Positions 25,514-34,250 of a stretch of DNA of 64,000 bases are shown here, one piece after another; within the stretch, counting starts at the first letter, position 1; each line of letters begins with the position of its first letter. The translations under genes were made by a program, and so were the position numbers. The stretch comes from Nonomuraea jiangxiensis. Lineage in GTDB: Bacteria; Actinomycetota; Actinomycetes; Streptosporangiales; Streptosporangiaceae. The notes under the pieces are model-generated. The model was not told the origin of the DNA, searched no databases, and worked only from the letters and a program-made list of their open reading frames with translations. The stretch is taken from NCBI RefSeq assembly GCF_900099965.1, contig NZ_FNDJ01000040.1, positions 1 through 64,000 of the forward strand. Direction: 5' to 3'.

Positions 25514-27039
25514 TCCTGTCCTTTGGTCATGAGGTGCATGAGGCTTTCCTGGGTGGCCTCACGTCTCGGAACCTCGCCGGTGATGCGACCTTCGGAGAGG
25601 GTGTAGATGCGGTCGCACAGTCCGAGCAGCTCGGGCAGCTCGGAGGAGATCACCAGCACCGCCTTGCCCTGGTCCGCGAGGCGATTGATGATCGTGTAGA
25701 TCTCGTACTTGGCGCCCACGTCGATGCCGCGGGTGGGCTCGTCGAGGATGAGCACGTCGGGCTCGGTCAGGATCCACTTGGAGAGCACGACCTTCTGCTG
25801 GTTGCCGCCGCTCAGCTTGCCGACGACGCTGTTGACGCTGGGCGCCTTGATGTTCATGCTCCGGTGGAACTCTTCGGCGACCCGGTACTCCTCGTTCTCG
25901 TTGACCCAGCCCCGCCTGGACAGCCCGTGCAGCCCGGCCGCGCTGATGTTGCGCTTGATGTCCTCGATGAGGTTGAGGCCGTACCGTTTGCGGTCCTCGG
26001 TGGCGTAGGCGATGCCGTGCCTGATCGCGTCCTGCACGTTGCGGATCTCGATCGGCTTGCCGTCCTTGAAGACCTTGCCGGAGATGTGCACCCCGTACGT
26101 ACGCCCGAACAGGCTCATCGCCAGCTCGGTACGCCCGGCGCCCATCAGCCCCGCGAGACCGACGATCTCCCCGCGCCGCAGCATCAGGTCGGCCCCGTCG
26201 ACCACCTTCCGGCCGGGCTGGCTGGGGCTGTAGACCGTCCAGTCCTCCACGCGCAGCGCCTCCGTGCCGATCTTCGACTCGTGCGGCGGGAAGCGGTTGT
26301 CCAGCGCGCGGCCGACCATGCCCGAGATGATGCGGTCCTCGGTCACGTGATCGGCGGCCATGTCCAACGACTCGATCGTGCGGCCGTCGCGGATGATCGT
26401 GACGGAGTCGGCGATCGCGATCACCTCGTTGAGCTTGTGGGAGATGATCACGCAGGTGATGCCCTCGTCACGCAGCCCGCGCAGCAGGTCGAGCAGGTGG
26501 GCGGAGTCGTCGTCGTTGAGCGCCGCGGTCGGCTCGTCGAGGATGAGCAGCTTGACTTCCTTCGCCAGCGCCTTGGCGATCTCGACGAGCTGCTGCTTGC
26601 CCACGCCGAGGTCGGCGATCATGGTGGTCGGGTTCTCGCGCAGGCCGACCCGCTTCATCAGCGCGCCGGCCTCGTAGTTGGTGCGGTTCCAGTCGATCCA
26701 GCCGCGCCTGGCGCGCTCGTTGCCGAGGAAGATGTTCTCGGCGATCGACAGTTGGGGGCTGAGCGCCAGCTCCTGGTGGATGATGACGATGCCGGCGTGC
26801 TCGCTGTCGCGGATGCCGCCGAACTCGCACTTCTGGCCCTCGAAGGTGATCTCGCCCTCGTAGTCGCCGAACGGGTAGACCCCGGACAGCACCTTCATCA
26901 GCGTCGACTTGCCGGCGCCGTTCTCGCCGCAGATGGCGTGGATCTCGCCCCGCCGGACGGTCAGATTGACGTCCTGCAGCGCCTTGACACCGGGGAACGT
27001 CTTGGTGATCCCGCTCATCCGCAAGATGTGCTCGGTCAT
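25510..27039 (-). CDS. sugar ABC transporter ATP-binding protein (MmsA/XylG/GguA type)
   Basis: Protein of 509 aa with two fused ABC domains, as usual for CUT2 monosaccharide importers. The first has Walker A GENGAGKST, signature LGVGKQQLVEIAKALA and Walker B LLILDEPTAAL. The second has a degenerate Walker A (GLMGAGRTE) but an intact signature LSGGNQQK and Walker B VLILDEPTRGID. It energises uptake with the permease at 24-25 kb and the binding protein at 27-28 kb. It starts 51 bases after the binding-protein gene, beyond a stem-loop. Confidence 0.95.
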   Translation of the reverse strand: MTEHILRMSGITKTFPGVKALQDVNLTVRRGEIHAICGENGAGKSTLMKVLSGVYPFGDYEGEITFEGQKCEFGGIRDSEHAGIVIIHQELALSPQLSIAENIFLGNERARRGWIDWNRTNYEAGALMKRVGLRENPTTMIADLGVGKQQLVEIAKALAKEVKLLILDEPTAALNDDDSAHLLDLLRGLRDEGITCVIISHKLNEVIAIADSVTIIRDGRTIESLDMAADHVTEDRIISGMVGRALDNRFPPHESKIGTEALRVEDWTVYSPSQPGRKVVDGADLMLRRGEIVGLAGLMGAGRTELAMSLFGRTYGVHISGKVFKDGKPIEIRNVQDAIRHGIAYATEDRKRYGLNLIEDIKRNISAAGLHGLSRRGWVNENEEYRVAEEFHRSMNIKAPSVNSVVGKLSGGNQQKVVLSKWILTEPDVLILDEPTRGIDVGAKYEIYTIINRLADQGKAVLVISSELPELLGLCDRIYTLSEGRITGEVPRREATQESLMHLMTKGQE

Positions 27040-27059
27040 ATGTCCCTCATTCAGAGAGA

Positions 27060-27084
27060 GCCCCGGAGGCCGCGCCCCCGGGGC
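27060..27084 (-). terminator. intercistronic stem-loop after the binding-protein gene
   Basis: GCCCCGG (27060-27066) pairs with CCGGGGC (27078-27084) around a GC-rich loop, between the binding-protein stop and the ATPase start. No T-run follows on the minus strand, so it is more likely an attenuator or mRNA stabiliser that keeps the binding protein in excess than a full terminator. Confidence 0.5.
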
Positions 27085-27090
27085 ACACCC

Positions 27091-28209
27091 TTACTTGAGC
27101 TGGTCCTCGGTGTAGTAGCCGCTGCCGAGGATGACGTCCTGGTAGTTGCTCTTGTCCACGATCACCGGGTCGAGCAGGTACGACGGCACGACCTTGTTGC
27201 CGTTGTCGTAGTCCTTGGTGTTGTTCACCTCGGGCTTGGTGCCCTTGAGCACGGCGTCGGCCATCTTCACGGTCTGCTCGGCGAGCTTGCGGGTGTCCTT
27301 GAAGATGGTGGAGTACTGCTCGCCGGCGATGATCGACTTGACCGAGGCGAGCTCGGCGTCCTGGCCGGTCACGACCGGGTACGGCTGGCCGCTGGTGCCG
27401 TAGCCGGAGCTCTTGAGCGCCGACAGGATGCCGATCGACAGGCCGTCGTACGGGGACAGCACGCCGTCGACCTTGGTGTCACCGGTGTAGGTCTTGGTGA
27501 GGATGTCCTCCATGCGCTTCTGCGCGGTGGCCGGGTCCCAGCGCAGGATGGCGGCGGTCTTGAAGTCGGTCTGACCGCTCTTGATCACCAGCGTGCCGTC
27601 GTCGATCTTCGGCTGCAGCACCGACATGGCGCCGTTCCAGAAGAACGTGGCGTTGTTGTCGTCGGGCGAGCCGCCGAACAGCTCGACGTTGAACGGGCCC
27701 TTCTTGCCGTCCTCGACGCCGAGGCCCTTGAGCAGCGAGGTCGCCTGCTGCACGCCGACCTTGAAGTTGTCGAAGGTGGCGTAGTAGTCGACGTTCGGGC
27801 TGTTGCGGATCAGCCGGTCGTAGGCGATGACCGGGATCTTGTTGTCCGCGGCCTGCTGCAGCTGGGAGGTGATGGCGGTGCCGTCGATGGAGGCCACGAT
27901 CAGGAGCTTGGCGCCCTTGGTGATCTGGTTCTCGATCTGGTTGGCCTGCGTGGGGATGTCGTTCTCCGCGTACTGGAGGTCGACCTTGTAGCCGAGCTGC
28001 TCCAGCTGCTTCTTGACGTTGTCGCCGTCATGGATCCAGCGCTCCGACGACTTCGTGGGCATGGTGACGCCGATCAGCGCGCCGGCGTTGCCGCCGGATG
28101 CCTGTGCGGAAGCCTCGGCGTCGACCGTCTTCGTGCTCGAACCACAGGCCGTCAAGGTCGCGGCGAGAGCGATGACGGATAGCACGCCCCCGATTCGTCC
28201 CAACCTCAT
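27091..28209 (-). CDS. ChvE-type multiple-sugar-binding lipoprotein
   Basis: Substrate-binding lipoprotein of 372 aa, membrane-tethered outside the cell. Signal peptide with lipobox LTAC (Cys22). The mature protein aligns with ChvE/xylose-binding families: GVTMPTKSSERWIHDGDNV, VASIDGTAITSQL, VIAYDRLIRNSPNVDYYATFDN (in pieces), FGGSPDDNNA and VDGVLSPYDGLSIG. ChvE binds arabinose, galactose, glucose and xylose in their pyranose forms; in this operon L-arabinose is most likely. Start ATG 28209 has AAGGAG five bases upstream; a GTG two codons earlier is less likely. Confidence 0.93.
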   Translation of the reverse strand: MRLGRIGGVLSVIALAATLTACGSSTKTVDAEASAQASGGNAGALIGVTMPTKSSERWIHDGDNVKKQLEQLGYKVDLQYAENDIPTQANQIENQITKGAKLLIVASIDGTAITSQLQQAADNKIPVIAYDRLIRNSPNVDYYATFDNFKVGVQQATSLLKGLGVEDGKKGPFNVELFGGSPDDNNATFFWNGAMSVLQPKIDDGTLVIKSGQTDFKTAAILRWDPATAQKRMEDILTKTYTGDTKVDGVLSPYDGLSIGILSALKSSGYGTSGQPYPVVTGQDAELASVKSIIAGEQYSTIFKDTRKLAEQTVKMADAVLKGTKPEVNNTKDYDNGNKVVPSYLLDPVIVDKSNYQDVILGSGYYTEDQLK

Positions 28210-28317
28210 GTGCACTCCTTGCGAAGGGGGTTGCGGCAGACGCGGTGGCTGCCGAAGGTGATGAATTCAGTCACAGAACGTGACGAATCAGAACAAAATT
28301 CGCGTTCGCTTCCGCCG

Positions 28318-28346
28318 ATTGTTATCGCTAACAACAACTCTGTCAA
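28318..28346 (-). promoter_or_regulatory. promoter of the chvE-type transporter operon
   Basis: On the minus strand a perfect -35 TTGACA (28346-28341), a 17-base spacer and AACAAT (28323-28318) as -10. Operator O2 lies across the spacer and the -10, an ideal position for repression. The leader of about 105 bases ends at AAGGAG before ATG 28209. Confidence 0.6.
28320..28333. promoter_or_regulatory. LacI-type operator O2 (chvE-type operon)
   Basis: TGTTATCGCTAACA, nearly perfectly palindromic, in the 197-base gap between the end of yjfF and the binding-protein gene. It overlaps the -10 and spacer of the promoter at 28318-28346. Confidence 0.8.
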
Positions 28347-28406
28347 CGGCGGTGCCGTGCCTCCCCTGGAATCGTTAGGCAACCTTCATGATCGACCCGT
28401 CGCAGG

Positions 28407-29390
28407 TCAGCGCCGTGAGCGGGCGGAGAAGACCCGCTGTAGAAGGATGAAGACGAACAGCAGCAATCCAATGAAGATCTTCGTCCACCAGGACGACAGC
28501 GTGCCCTCGAAACTGATGATCGTCTGGATCAGCCCCAGCACCAGCACCCCGAGCACGGTGCCGAGCAGGAAGCCGCTACCGCCCGTGAGCAGGGTGCCGC
28601 CGATGACGACCGCCGCGATGGCGTCCAGCTCCATGCCCACCGCGTGCAGCCCGTAGCCGGAGAGCATGTAGAACGACAGCAACACCCCGCCCAGCGCCGA
28701 GCAGAACCCGCTGATCGTGTAGACGGTGATCTTCGTCCGGCCCACCGGCAGTCCCATCAGCAGCGCCGACTGCTCACTGCCGCCGGTGGCGTAGATGGAA
28801 CGGCCCAGCCTGGTGTAGTGCAGCACGTAGACCGCCCCCAGCACCACCAGGGCCGCGATGAGCACGCTCGGCGAGATCCACAGGTCGGCGAACAGGTCGA
28901 TCCTGTCCTGCGCGAACGCCGTGAACGTGGGGTCCTCGATCGGGATCGAGTCGGTGCCGATCGTGTAGCACAACCCCCTGGCCAGAAACATGCCCGCCAG
29001 CGTCACGACGAACGGCTGGATGTCGAAGGCGTGCACGATGTAGCCCATCACCAGCCCCAGCCCCGACCCGATGACCAGCACCAGCGGGATCACCAGGTAC
29101 GGCGGCCACCCCGGCCCCGCCATGAGACTGGCCGAGATCATCGTGGACAGCGCCACCACCGAGCCCACCGACAGGTCGATGCCCCCGGTCAGGATCACGA
29201 ACGTCATCCCCACCGCCACCACCAGCAGGAAGGCGTTGTCGATGAAGACGTTGAGGATCACCTGCCCGGAGGCGAACCCCTCGTAGCGGATCCCGCCCAC
29301 CACGAACATCGCCACGAGCAGGCACCCGGTCACCAGGACCGGCAGGTACTTGGTGGGCACGCCGGTCCGGCCGAGCGTCATCGTGGTCAT
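28407..29390 (-). CDS. yjfF: sugar ABC transporter permease, YjfF family
   Basis: Membrane protein of 327 aa with about eight to ten hydrophobic segments. Signature TGGIDLSVGSVVALSTMISA and cytoplasmic loop MELDAIAAVVIGGTLLTGGSG. It is the second permease of a YtfQ-YtfR-YtfT-YjfF importer; E. coli's version imports furanose sugars (galactofuranose) and the related Shewanella AraUVWZ takes up arabinose. Start ATG 29390 overlaps the ytfT stop as ATGA. It is the last gene of its operon; the chvE-type promoter lies 200 bases beyond. Confidence 0.92.
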   Translation of the reverse strand: MTTMTLGRTGVPTKYLPVLVTGCLLVAMFVVGGIRYEGFASGQVILNVFIDNAFLLVVAVGMTFVILTGGIDLSVGSVVALSTMISASLMAGPGWPPYLVIPLVLVIGSGLGLVMGYIVHAFDIQPFVVTLAGMFLARGLCYTIGTDSIPIEDPTFTAFAQDRIDLFADLWISPSVLIAALVVLGAVYVLHYTRLGRSIYATGGSEQSALLMGLPVGRTKITVYTISGFCSALGGVLLSFYMLSGYGLHAVGMELDAIAAVVIGGTLLTGGSGFLLGTVLGVLVLGLIQTIISFEGTLSSWWTKIFIGLLLFVFILLQRVFSARSRR

Positions 29391-30397
29391 GTGGTCACCC
29401 GCACCCTTTCCTCGGAGGCGGCGCCGGGGAGCACCGCCCGTCTGCGCCTGCGGAACGCCTTCGCGCGGAAGGACGGCGACTGGATGAGGCAGACCGCCGT
29501 CACGACCAGCGCCTTGAACAGCAGCGTGGTCTCCGGCGGCACGCCGATCGAGTAGATCGTCGTGGTCAGGGTCTGGATGATCAGCGCGCCCAGCACGGTC
29601 CCGCCGAGCGAGAACCGGCCGCCGGACAGCGCCGTGCCGCCGATCACCACGGCCAGGATCGCGTCCAGCTCGATCCAGAGGCCAGCGTTGTTGCCGTCGG
29701 CGCTGGAGACGTTCGAGCTGATCATGAGGCCGGCCACGCCCGCGCACAGGGCGGCGAAGGCGTAGACCATGATGATGATCCCGCGGGCCCTGATGCCCGC
29801 CAGCCGGCTCGCCTCGGCGTTGCCGCCGACCGACTCGATCAGCATGCCCAGCGCCAGCTGCCTGGTCAGGAACGCCGTGATGGCCAGCACCCCGATCACG
29901 ATCAGGATGCCGAACGGCAGGGTCAGCCAGTAGCCGCCGCCGATCACCTTGTAGGCCGGGCTGTTGATGGTGATGATCTGGCCGTCGGTGATGAGCTGGG
30001 CCAGGCCGCGCCCGGCCACCATGAGGATCAGCGTGGCGATGATCGGCTGGATGCCGATGCCCGCGACCAGGAATCCGTTCCAGGCCCCGAGCAGCAGGCT
30101 CAGCCCCAGTGCCAGCACCACGGCCGTGAACACGCCGGCGTCCTCGCTGATCTGCAGGCACGCCAGCGCGCCCGAGATCGCCACCACCGAGCCCACCGAC
30201 AGGTCGATACCGCCGGTGGCGATGACCAGCGTCATGCCCAGCGAGACCAGGATCAGTGGCGCGCCGAAGCGCAGGATGTCGATCAGGGTGCCGTACAGGT
30301 GGCCGTCGCGGACCTGGATCGAGAAGAAGTTGGGCGTGAACACGTTGACGAGCAGCAGCAGCGCCAGCACCACCGCCGGCCAGAGCAGGCGTCTCAT
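29387..30397 (-). CDS. ytfT: sugar ABC transporter permease, YtfT family
   Basis: Membrane protein of 336 aa, first permease of the pair. Signature ATGGIDLSVGSVVAISGALA and loop IELDAILAVVIGGTALSGG. A basic C-terminal tail (RAKAFRRRRRAV) is presumably cytoplasmic. ATG 30397 overlaps the ytfR stop as ATGA and its TGA overlaps the yjfF ATG, so ytfR, ytfT and yjfF are translationally coupled in a chain. Confidence 0.92.
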   Translation of the reverse strand: MRRLLWPAVVLALLLLVNVFTPNFFSIQVRDGHLYGTLIDILRFGAPLILVSLGMTLVIATGGIDLSVGSVVAISGALACLQISEDAGVFTAVVLALGLSLLLGAWNGFLVAGIGIQPIIATLILMVAGRGLAQLITDGQIITINSPAYKVIGGGYWLTLPFGILIVIGVLAITAFLTRQLALGMLIESVGGNAEASRLAGIRARGIIIMVYAFAALCAGVAGLMISSNVSSADGNNAGLWIELDAILAVVIGGTALSGGRFSLGGTVLGALIIQTLTTTIYSIGVPPETTLLFKALVVTAVCLIQSPSFRAKAFRRRRRAVLPGAASEERVRVTT

Positions 30398-31971
30398 GAG
30401 TCTCGCCCTCCGTTCGCCATGACGTCGTCCGCCCCGCTCGCGGCCCCGTTGCCGGCGGCCCCGTTGCTCGCCCCGCCGCTCGCGATGGTCTCCAGCAGGA
30501 CGTCCGTGGTGAGCCGGTCGTCGTTCGGCAACTCGGCGACGAGCCGCCGGTCGCGCAGCACCCCGACCTTGTGGCTGAGCCGCAGCACCTCCTCCAGCTC
30601 GGCCGAGATGAACAGCACCGCCATGCCGCCGTCCGACAGCTCCACGACCAGGCGCTGGATCTCGGTCTTCGCGCCGACGTCGATGCCCCGGGTGGGCTCG
30701 TCCAGGATCAGCAGGCGCGGCTCCAGGATCAGCCACCTGGCCAGGACGACCTTCTGCTGGTTACCGCCGCTGAGGTTGCCCACCAGGAGCTCGGGGTTGG
30801 GCGGGTTGATCTTGAGGGCTTTGACGTACCTGCCGACCAGCTCGTCCTGCTGCTCGCGGGGCACCGGCCTGGTCCAGCCCCGGGTGGCCTGGAGGGCCAG
30901 GATGATGTTCTCCCGCACGGTCAGGTCCGGGATGAGCCCGTCGGTCTTGCGGTTCTCCGAGCAGAAGGCGATCCGGTGGGTCATCGCCGTGCGGGGCGTG
31001 CGTAACGACGCCGGCGTGCCGCCGATCGCCAGCTCGCCCGCGCCCGCGTGGTCCGCGCCGAACAGCAGCCGGGCGATCTCCGTACGGCCGGAGCCGAGCA
31101 GCCCCGCGAGCCCGACGACCTCGCCCTCGTGGATCGTGAGCGTGAACGGCTCGATCGCCCCCTGCCTGCCCAGCCCGCGCGCCTCCACCAGCGGCCGGTC
31201 GAAGACCTTGGCCTCACCGTGCAGCCGTTCCAGCGCGGCCAGCTCCTGGCCGATCATCTTGGCGACCAGCTCGACCTGGGGCAGCTCGCGGGTGAGGAAC
31301 TCCCCCACGAGCCGACCATTCCGAAGAATCGTCATACGATCCGAAATTTCGTAGATCTGGTCGAGAAAGTGGGAGACGAAGAGGATGGCGATGCCCTCCT
31401 CCTTGAGCCGCCGCATCACCCGGAAGAGCTGCTCGACCTCGTCCGCGTCCAGGCTGGAGGTGGGCTCGTCGAGGATCAGCACCCGGGCGTCGATGTCGAT
31501 CGCCCGCGCGATGGCCACCATCTGCTGAATGGCCAGCGAGTACGACGACAGCGGCGCGGACACGTCCAGGCTCAGCTCCAGCCGCGACAGCAGCTCGGCC
31601 GCCCTGGCCCGCATCCGCTTCCAGTCGATGCGCCCCCGGCGGCGCGGCTCCCGGCCGATGCAGACGTTCTCGGCGACCGAGAGGTTCGTGCAGAGGTTGA
31701 CCTCCTGATAGACCGTGCTGATGCCGCCCTGCTGCGCCTCCAGCGGGGTGCCGAAGGCCACGGCCCGCCCGTCGAGCTCGATGGTGCCCGCGTCGGCCGG
31801 GTAGACGCCGGTGAGCACCTTGATCAGGGTGGACTTGCCCGCGCCGTTCTCCCCCATGAGCGCGTGCACCTCGCCGGGCAGCAGCCGCAGGTCCACGCCG
31901 TCCAGGGCTTTCACGCCCGGAAACTGCTTGCCGATCCCGCTCATCGTCAGGACAGGCGCGGGAAGAGCCAT
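30394..31971 (-). CDS. ytfR: sugar ABC transporter ATP-binding protein, YtfR family
   Basis: Protein of 525 aa with two ABC domains. First: Walker A GENGAGKST, Q-loop STVYQEVNLCTNLSVAENV, signature-like SYSLAIQQMVAIARAI, Walker B VLILDEPTSSLD. Second: degenerate Walker A GLLGSGRTE, signature LSGGNQQK, Walker B LLILDEPTRGID. An Ala/Asn/Gly-rich tail of about 25 residues (SNGAAGNGAASGADD) is not part of the domain. Start ATG 31971 has AGAGG four bases upstream; the ORF to 32025 has no better signal. It follows ytfQ by 66 bases. Confidence 0.94.
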   Translation of the reverse strand: MALPAPVLTMSGIGKQFPGVKALDGVDLRLLPGEVHALMGENGAGKSTLIKVLTGVYPADAGTIELDGRAVAFGTPLEAQQGGISTVYQEVNLCTNLSVAENVCIGREPRRRGRIDWKRMRARAAELLSRLELSLDVSAPLSSYSLAIQQMVAIARAIDIDARVLILDEPTSSLDADEVEQLFRVMRRLKEEGIAILFVSHFLDQIYEISDRMTILRNGRLVGEFLTRELPQVELVAKMIGQELAALERLHGEAKVFDRPLVEARGLGRQGAIEPFTLTIHEGEVVGLAGLLGSGRTEIARLLFGADHAGAGELAIGGTPASLRTPRTAMTHRIAFCSENRKTDGLIPDLTVRENIILALQATRGWTRPVPREQQDELVGRYVKALKINPPNPELLVGNLSGGNQQKVVLARWLILEPRLLILDEPTRGIDVGAKTEIQRLVVELSDGGMAVLFISAELEEVLRLSHKVGVLRDRRLVAELPNDDRLTTDVLLETIASGGASNGAAGNGAASGADDVMANGGRDS

Positions 31972-32037
31972 TCGCCTCTTTCCTTCCGCCGCGATGCGGG
32001 CCGGCCGGGGGGCCGGCCCGATCAAATAGGTGTCGGA

Positions 32038-33015
32038 TCAGTACTGGCGGGTGGACAGGACCTGCTTGGCCTGCTCCTGGGTGAACGTCGTCTCCTCGGT
32101 CACCACGCGGGCCGGCACCTGCTCGTTGTTGAGCACCTTCTTGGCCAGGTCCATGAGCTGCGGGCCGAGCAGCGGCGAGCACTCGACGATGTAGTTGATC
32201 TTCCCGTCGGCCAGGGCCTGCATGCCGTCCTTGACCGCGTCCACGGTGATGATCTTGATGTCCTTGCCCGGCACCTTGCCCGCGCCCTCGATGGCCTCGA
32301 TCGCGCCCAGTCCCATGTCGTCATTGTGCGCGTAGAGCACGTCGATGTCCGGGTTGGACTTCAGGAAGGCCTCCATGACCTCCTTGCCCTTGGCCCGGGT
32401 GAAGTCGCCGGTCTGCGAGGCGATGATCTTGAACTTCGGGTCGGCCCCGATGACCTCCTGGAACCCGGCCTTGCGGTCGTTGGCCGGCGCCGAGCCGGTC
32501 GTGCCCTGGAGCTCGACGATGTTCACCGGGTCGGTGGCGTCCTTGTACTCCTCCACCAGCCACTGGCCGGCCTTCTTGCCCTCCTCGACGAAGTCCGAGC
32601 CGAGGAAGGTCTTGTAGAGGGACTTGTCAGGGGAGTCCACGGCGCGGTCGGTCAGGATGACCGGGATCTTGGCGTCCTTGGCCTCCTTGAGCACCGTGTC
32701 CCAGCCCGACTCCACCACCGGCGAGAAGGCGATGATGTCCACCTTCTGCTGGATGTAGGAGCGGATGGCCTTGATCTGGTTCTCCTGCTTCTGCTGGGCG
32801 TCGGAGAACTTGAGCGTGATGCCCGCGTTCTTGGCCGAGTCCTGCACGGACTTGGTGTTCGCGGTGCGCCAGCCGCTCTCCGCACCGACCTGGGAGAAGC
32901 CCATGGTGATCGAGCCGCCGTCACCGCCCGTGCCGCCGCCACCGCCGCTGCCGCAGGCCGCCATCGCCATCGCGGCGAGCCCCGCGACCACTAACGTCGA
33001 GATCCTCTTTAACAC
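32038..33015 (-). CDS. ytfQ: sugar-binding lipoprotein, YtfQ family
   Basis: Substrate-binding lipoprotein of 325 aa. Signal peptide with lipobox MAAC (Cys21), a Gly-rich linker, then the YtfQ fold: MGFSQVGAESGWRTANTKS, IIAFSPVVESGWDTVLKEAK, VILTDRAVD and LYAHNDDMGLGAIEAI. E. coli YtfQ prefers furanose forms of galactose and arabinose, which fits a product released as L-arabinofuranose by the neighbouring GH51 enzyme. The GTG start at 33015 has GAAGGGA about 13 bases upstream. Operator O3 lies 21 bases before it. Confidence 0.93.
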   Translation of the reverse strand: MLKRISTLVVAGLAAMAMAACGSGGGGGTGGDGGSITMGFSQVGAESGWRTANTKSVQDSAKNAGITLKFSDAQQKQENQIKAIRSYIQQKVDIIAFSPVVESGWDTVLKEAKDAKIPVILTDRAVDSPDKSLYKTFLGSDFVEEGKKAGQWLVEEYKDATDPVNIVELQGTTGSAPANDRKAGFQEVIGADPKFKIIASQTGDFTRAKGKEVMEAFLKSNPDIDVLYAHNDDMGLGAIEAIEGAGKVPGKDIKIITVDAVKDGMQALADGKINYIVECSPLLGPQLMDLAKKVLNNEQVPARVVTEETTFTQEQAKQVLSTRQY

Positions 33016-33035
33016 GTGGGGGGTTCCCTTCTAAA

Positions 33036-33049
33036 TGTGAGCGCTAACA
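33036..33049. promoter_or_regulatory. LacI-type operator O3 (ytfQRT-yjfF)
   Basis: TGTGAGCGCTAACA in the 74-base gap between lacI2 and ytfQ, just upstream of the ytfQ ribosome binding region. It matches the shared consensus at every fixed position. Confidence 0.8.
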
Positions 33050-33089
33050 TTCAGGGCTCGGCTCCTACCGCCTCCCCGACCACGACCCC

Positions 33090-34109
33090 CTATGCGTTCA
33101 CGCGGGTCGTGCTGAGCCTGGTGACGAACCTCGGCGGGACCACGAGCCGCTCATGCTCCTGTGGGCCGCCTTGCAACTGCCGTACGAGCACCTCGATGCT
33201 GTGCCTGCCCACCGCGTCGAAGTCCTGTCTGATGGTCGTGAGCGGCGGCGAGAAGAACTCCGACTCCGGGATGTCGTCGAAACCGACCACGCTCACCTCC
33301 TCGGGCACTCTCACCCCCTGCTCGGTGAACGCCCGCAGCACGCCGAGCGCCATCTGGTCGTTGGCGACGAACACCGCGGTGACGTTCTTCATGCTCGCCA
33401 GGCTGCGTCCCGCCTCGTATCCCGAGCGCGGGCTCCAGTCCCCGGCGAGCGGTCGCGGGGCCTCACGGCCCGCCTCCCGCAGCGCGGCCCGCCAGCCGGC
33501 CACCCGCCCTTCGGCCTCCAGCCAGTCAGAGGGGCCCCTGACGTGCCAGACGGTCTCGTGGCCGAGCGACAGCAGGTGCTCGGTGGCGAGCCGGCCGCCC
33601 TCGACCTGGTCCACGCACACCACGGACACGCTGCCGGCCTCGCCACCTTCGACGGCGACGGTCGGCTTGCCGAGTGGCAGGTCCGCCAGCGCCTGCGCGG
33701 CCGAGCGCTGCGGCGCGACCACGACGACGCCGTCCACGCCCTGGTCGGACAGGTAGTCCAGGGCGTCGCGGACGCCGGCCTTGTCGATGGACTTGAGGCT
33801 CACGATGCTGACGAAGTAGCCGGCCGCCCTGGCCGCCTGCTCGATGCCGTAGACGGTGCTGGCGGGGCCGTAGAGCGTGGTGTCGAAGTTGACCACACCC
33901 AGCGTCCTGGAGTGCTTGGTGACCAGGGCGCGGGCGACCAGGTTGCGGCGGTAGCCGAGCTTGTCGATCGCCTCGAGCACCCTGGTACGGGTCTCGCTGC
34001 GCACGTTCGGGTGATCGTTGAGCACCCGGGAGACCGTCTGATGCGACACGCCCGCCTCCTTGGCCACGTCGGCCATGACCGGTAGTCGCCGCCCCAGGGT
34101 TGATCCCAC
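33090..34109 (-). CDS. LacI family transcriptional regulator (lacI2) of the arabinose locus
   Basis: Protein of 339 aa, a close paralogue of lacI1 along its whole length; the DNA-binding segment MADVAKEAGVSHQTVSRVLN is identical. Effector domain with SIVSLKSIDKAGVRDAL, GVDGVVVVAPQRSA and ANDQMALGVLRAF. Start GTG 34109 has AAAGGAG eight bases upstream; the open frame to 34154 begins with a TTG inside operator O4 and is rejected. Divergent from the GH51 gene; O4 and O5 lie between, so it is probably autoregulated. Confidence 0.93.
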   Translation of the reverse strand: MGSTLGRRLPVMADVAKEAGVSHQTVSRVLNDHPNVRSETRTRVLEAIDKLGYRRNLVARALVTKHSRTLGVVNFDTTLYGPASTVYGIEQAARAAGYFVSIVSLKSIDKAGVRDALDYLSDQGVDGVVVVAPQRSAAQALADLPLGKPTVAVEGGEAGSVSVVCVDQVEGGRLATEHLLSLGHETVWHVRGPSDWLEAEGRVAGWRAALREAGREAPRPLAGDWSPRSGYEAGRSLASMKNVTAVFVANDQMALGVLRAFTEQGVRVPEEVSVVGFDDIPESEFFSPPLTTIRQDFDAVGRHSIEVLVRQLQGGPQEHERLVVPPRFVTRLSTTRVNA

Positions 34110-34139
34110 AGCCGCGCTCCTTTCTGGCTTGGCCCTGAC

Positions 34140-34153
34140 TGTGAACGTTAACA
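34140..34153. promoter_or_regulatory. LacI-type operator O4 (lacI2)
   Basis: TGTGAACGTTAACA, 31 bases upstream of the lacI2 GTG. On the minus strand a TTGACG (34167-34162) lies just before it at -35 distance, so the operator overlaps the probable lacI2 promoter and implies negative autoregulation. Confidence 0.75.
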
Positions 34154-34205
34154 AAGGGTCCCGTCAAGGGCCCGCCAGATTACGGTCGGGTTACACGGAC
34201 CCCCC

Positions 34206-34234
34206 TTGACGAGGGCGTTGAGCAGTCCTTACCT
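34206..34234 (+). promoter_or_regulatory. probable promoter of the GH51 gene
   Basis: TTGACG (34206-34211), a 17-base spacer and TTACCT (34229-34234). Paired operators O5a and O5b follow directly downstream, so repression would act as a roadblock at the start of transcription. The -10 is a weak match, so the assignment is moderate. Confidence 0.45.
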
Positions 34235-34250
34235 TGTCGCCGATCGGAGT

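Noticed and set aside
25534..28182. Plus-strand open frame of 882 codons opposite the transporter genes
   Set aside because: Same shadow pattern, opposite ATPase and binding-protein genes with intact Walker motifs and lipobox.
30394..31971. Alternative N-terminal extension of YtfR to 32025
   Set aside because: The extra residues are Arg/Pro-rich and lie upstream of a proper AGAGG-ATG start at 31971.
28407..33015. Assigning galactofuranose as the substrate of the YtfQRT-YjfF system
   Set aside because: That is the E. coli substrate, but here the operon shares operators with GH51 and araBDA, so arabinose is more likely; direct evidence is lacking.
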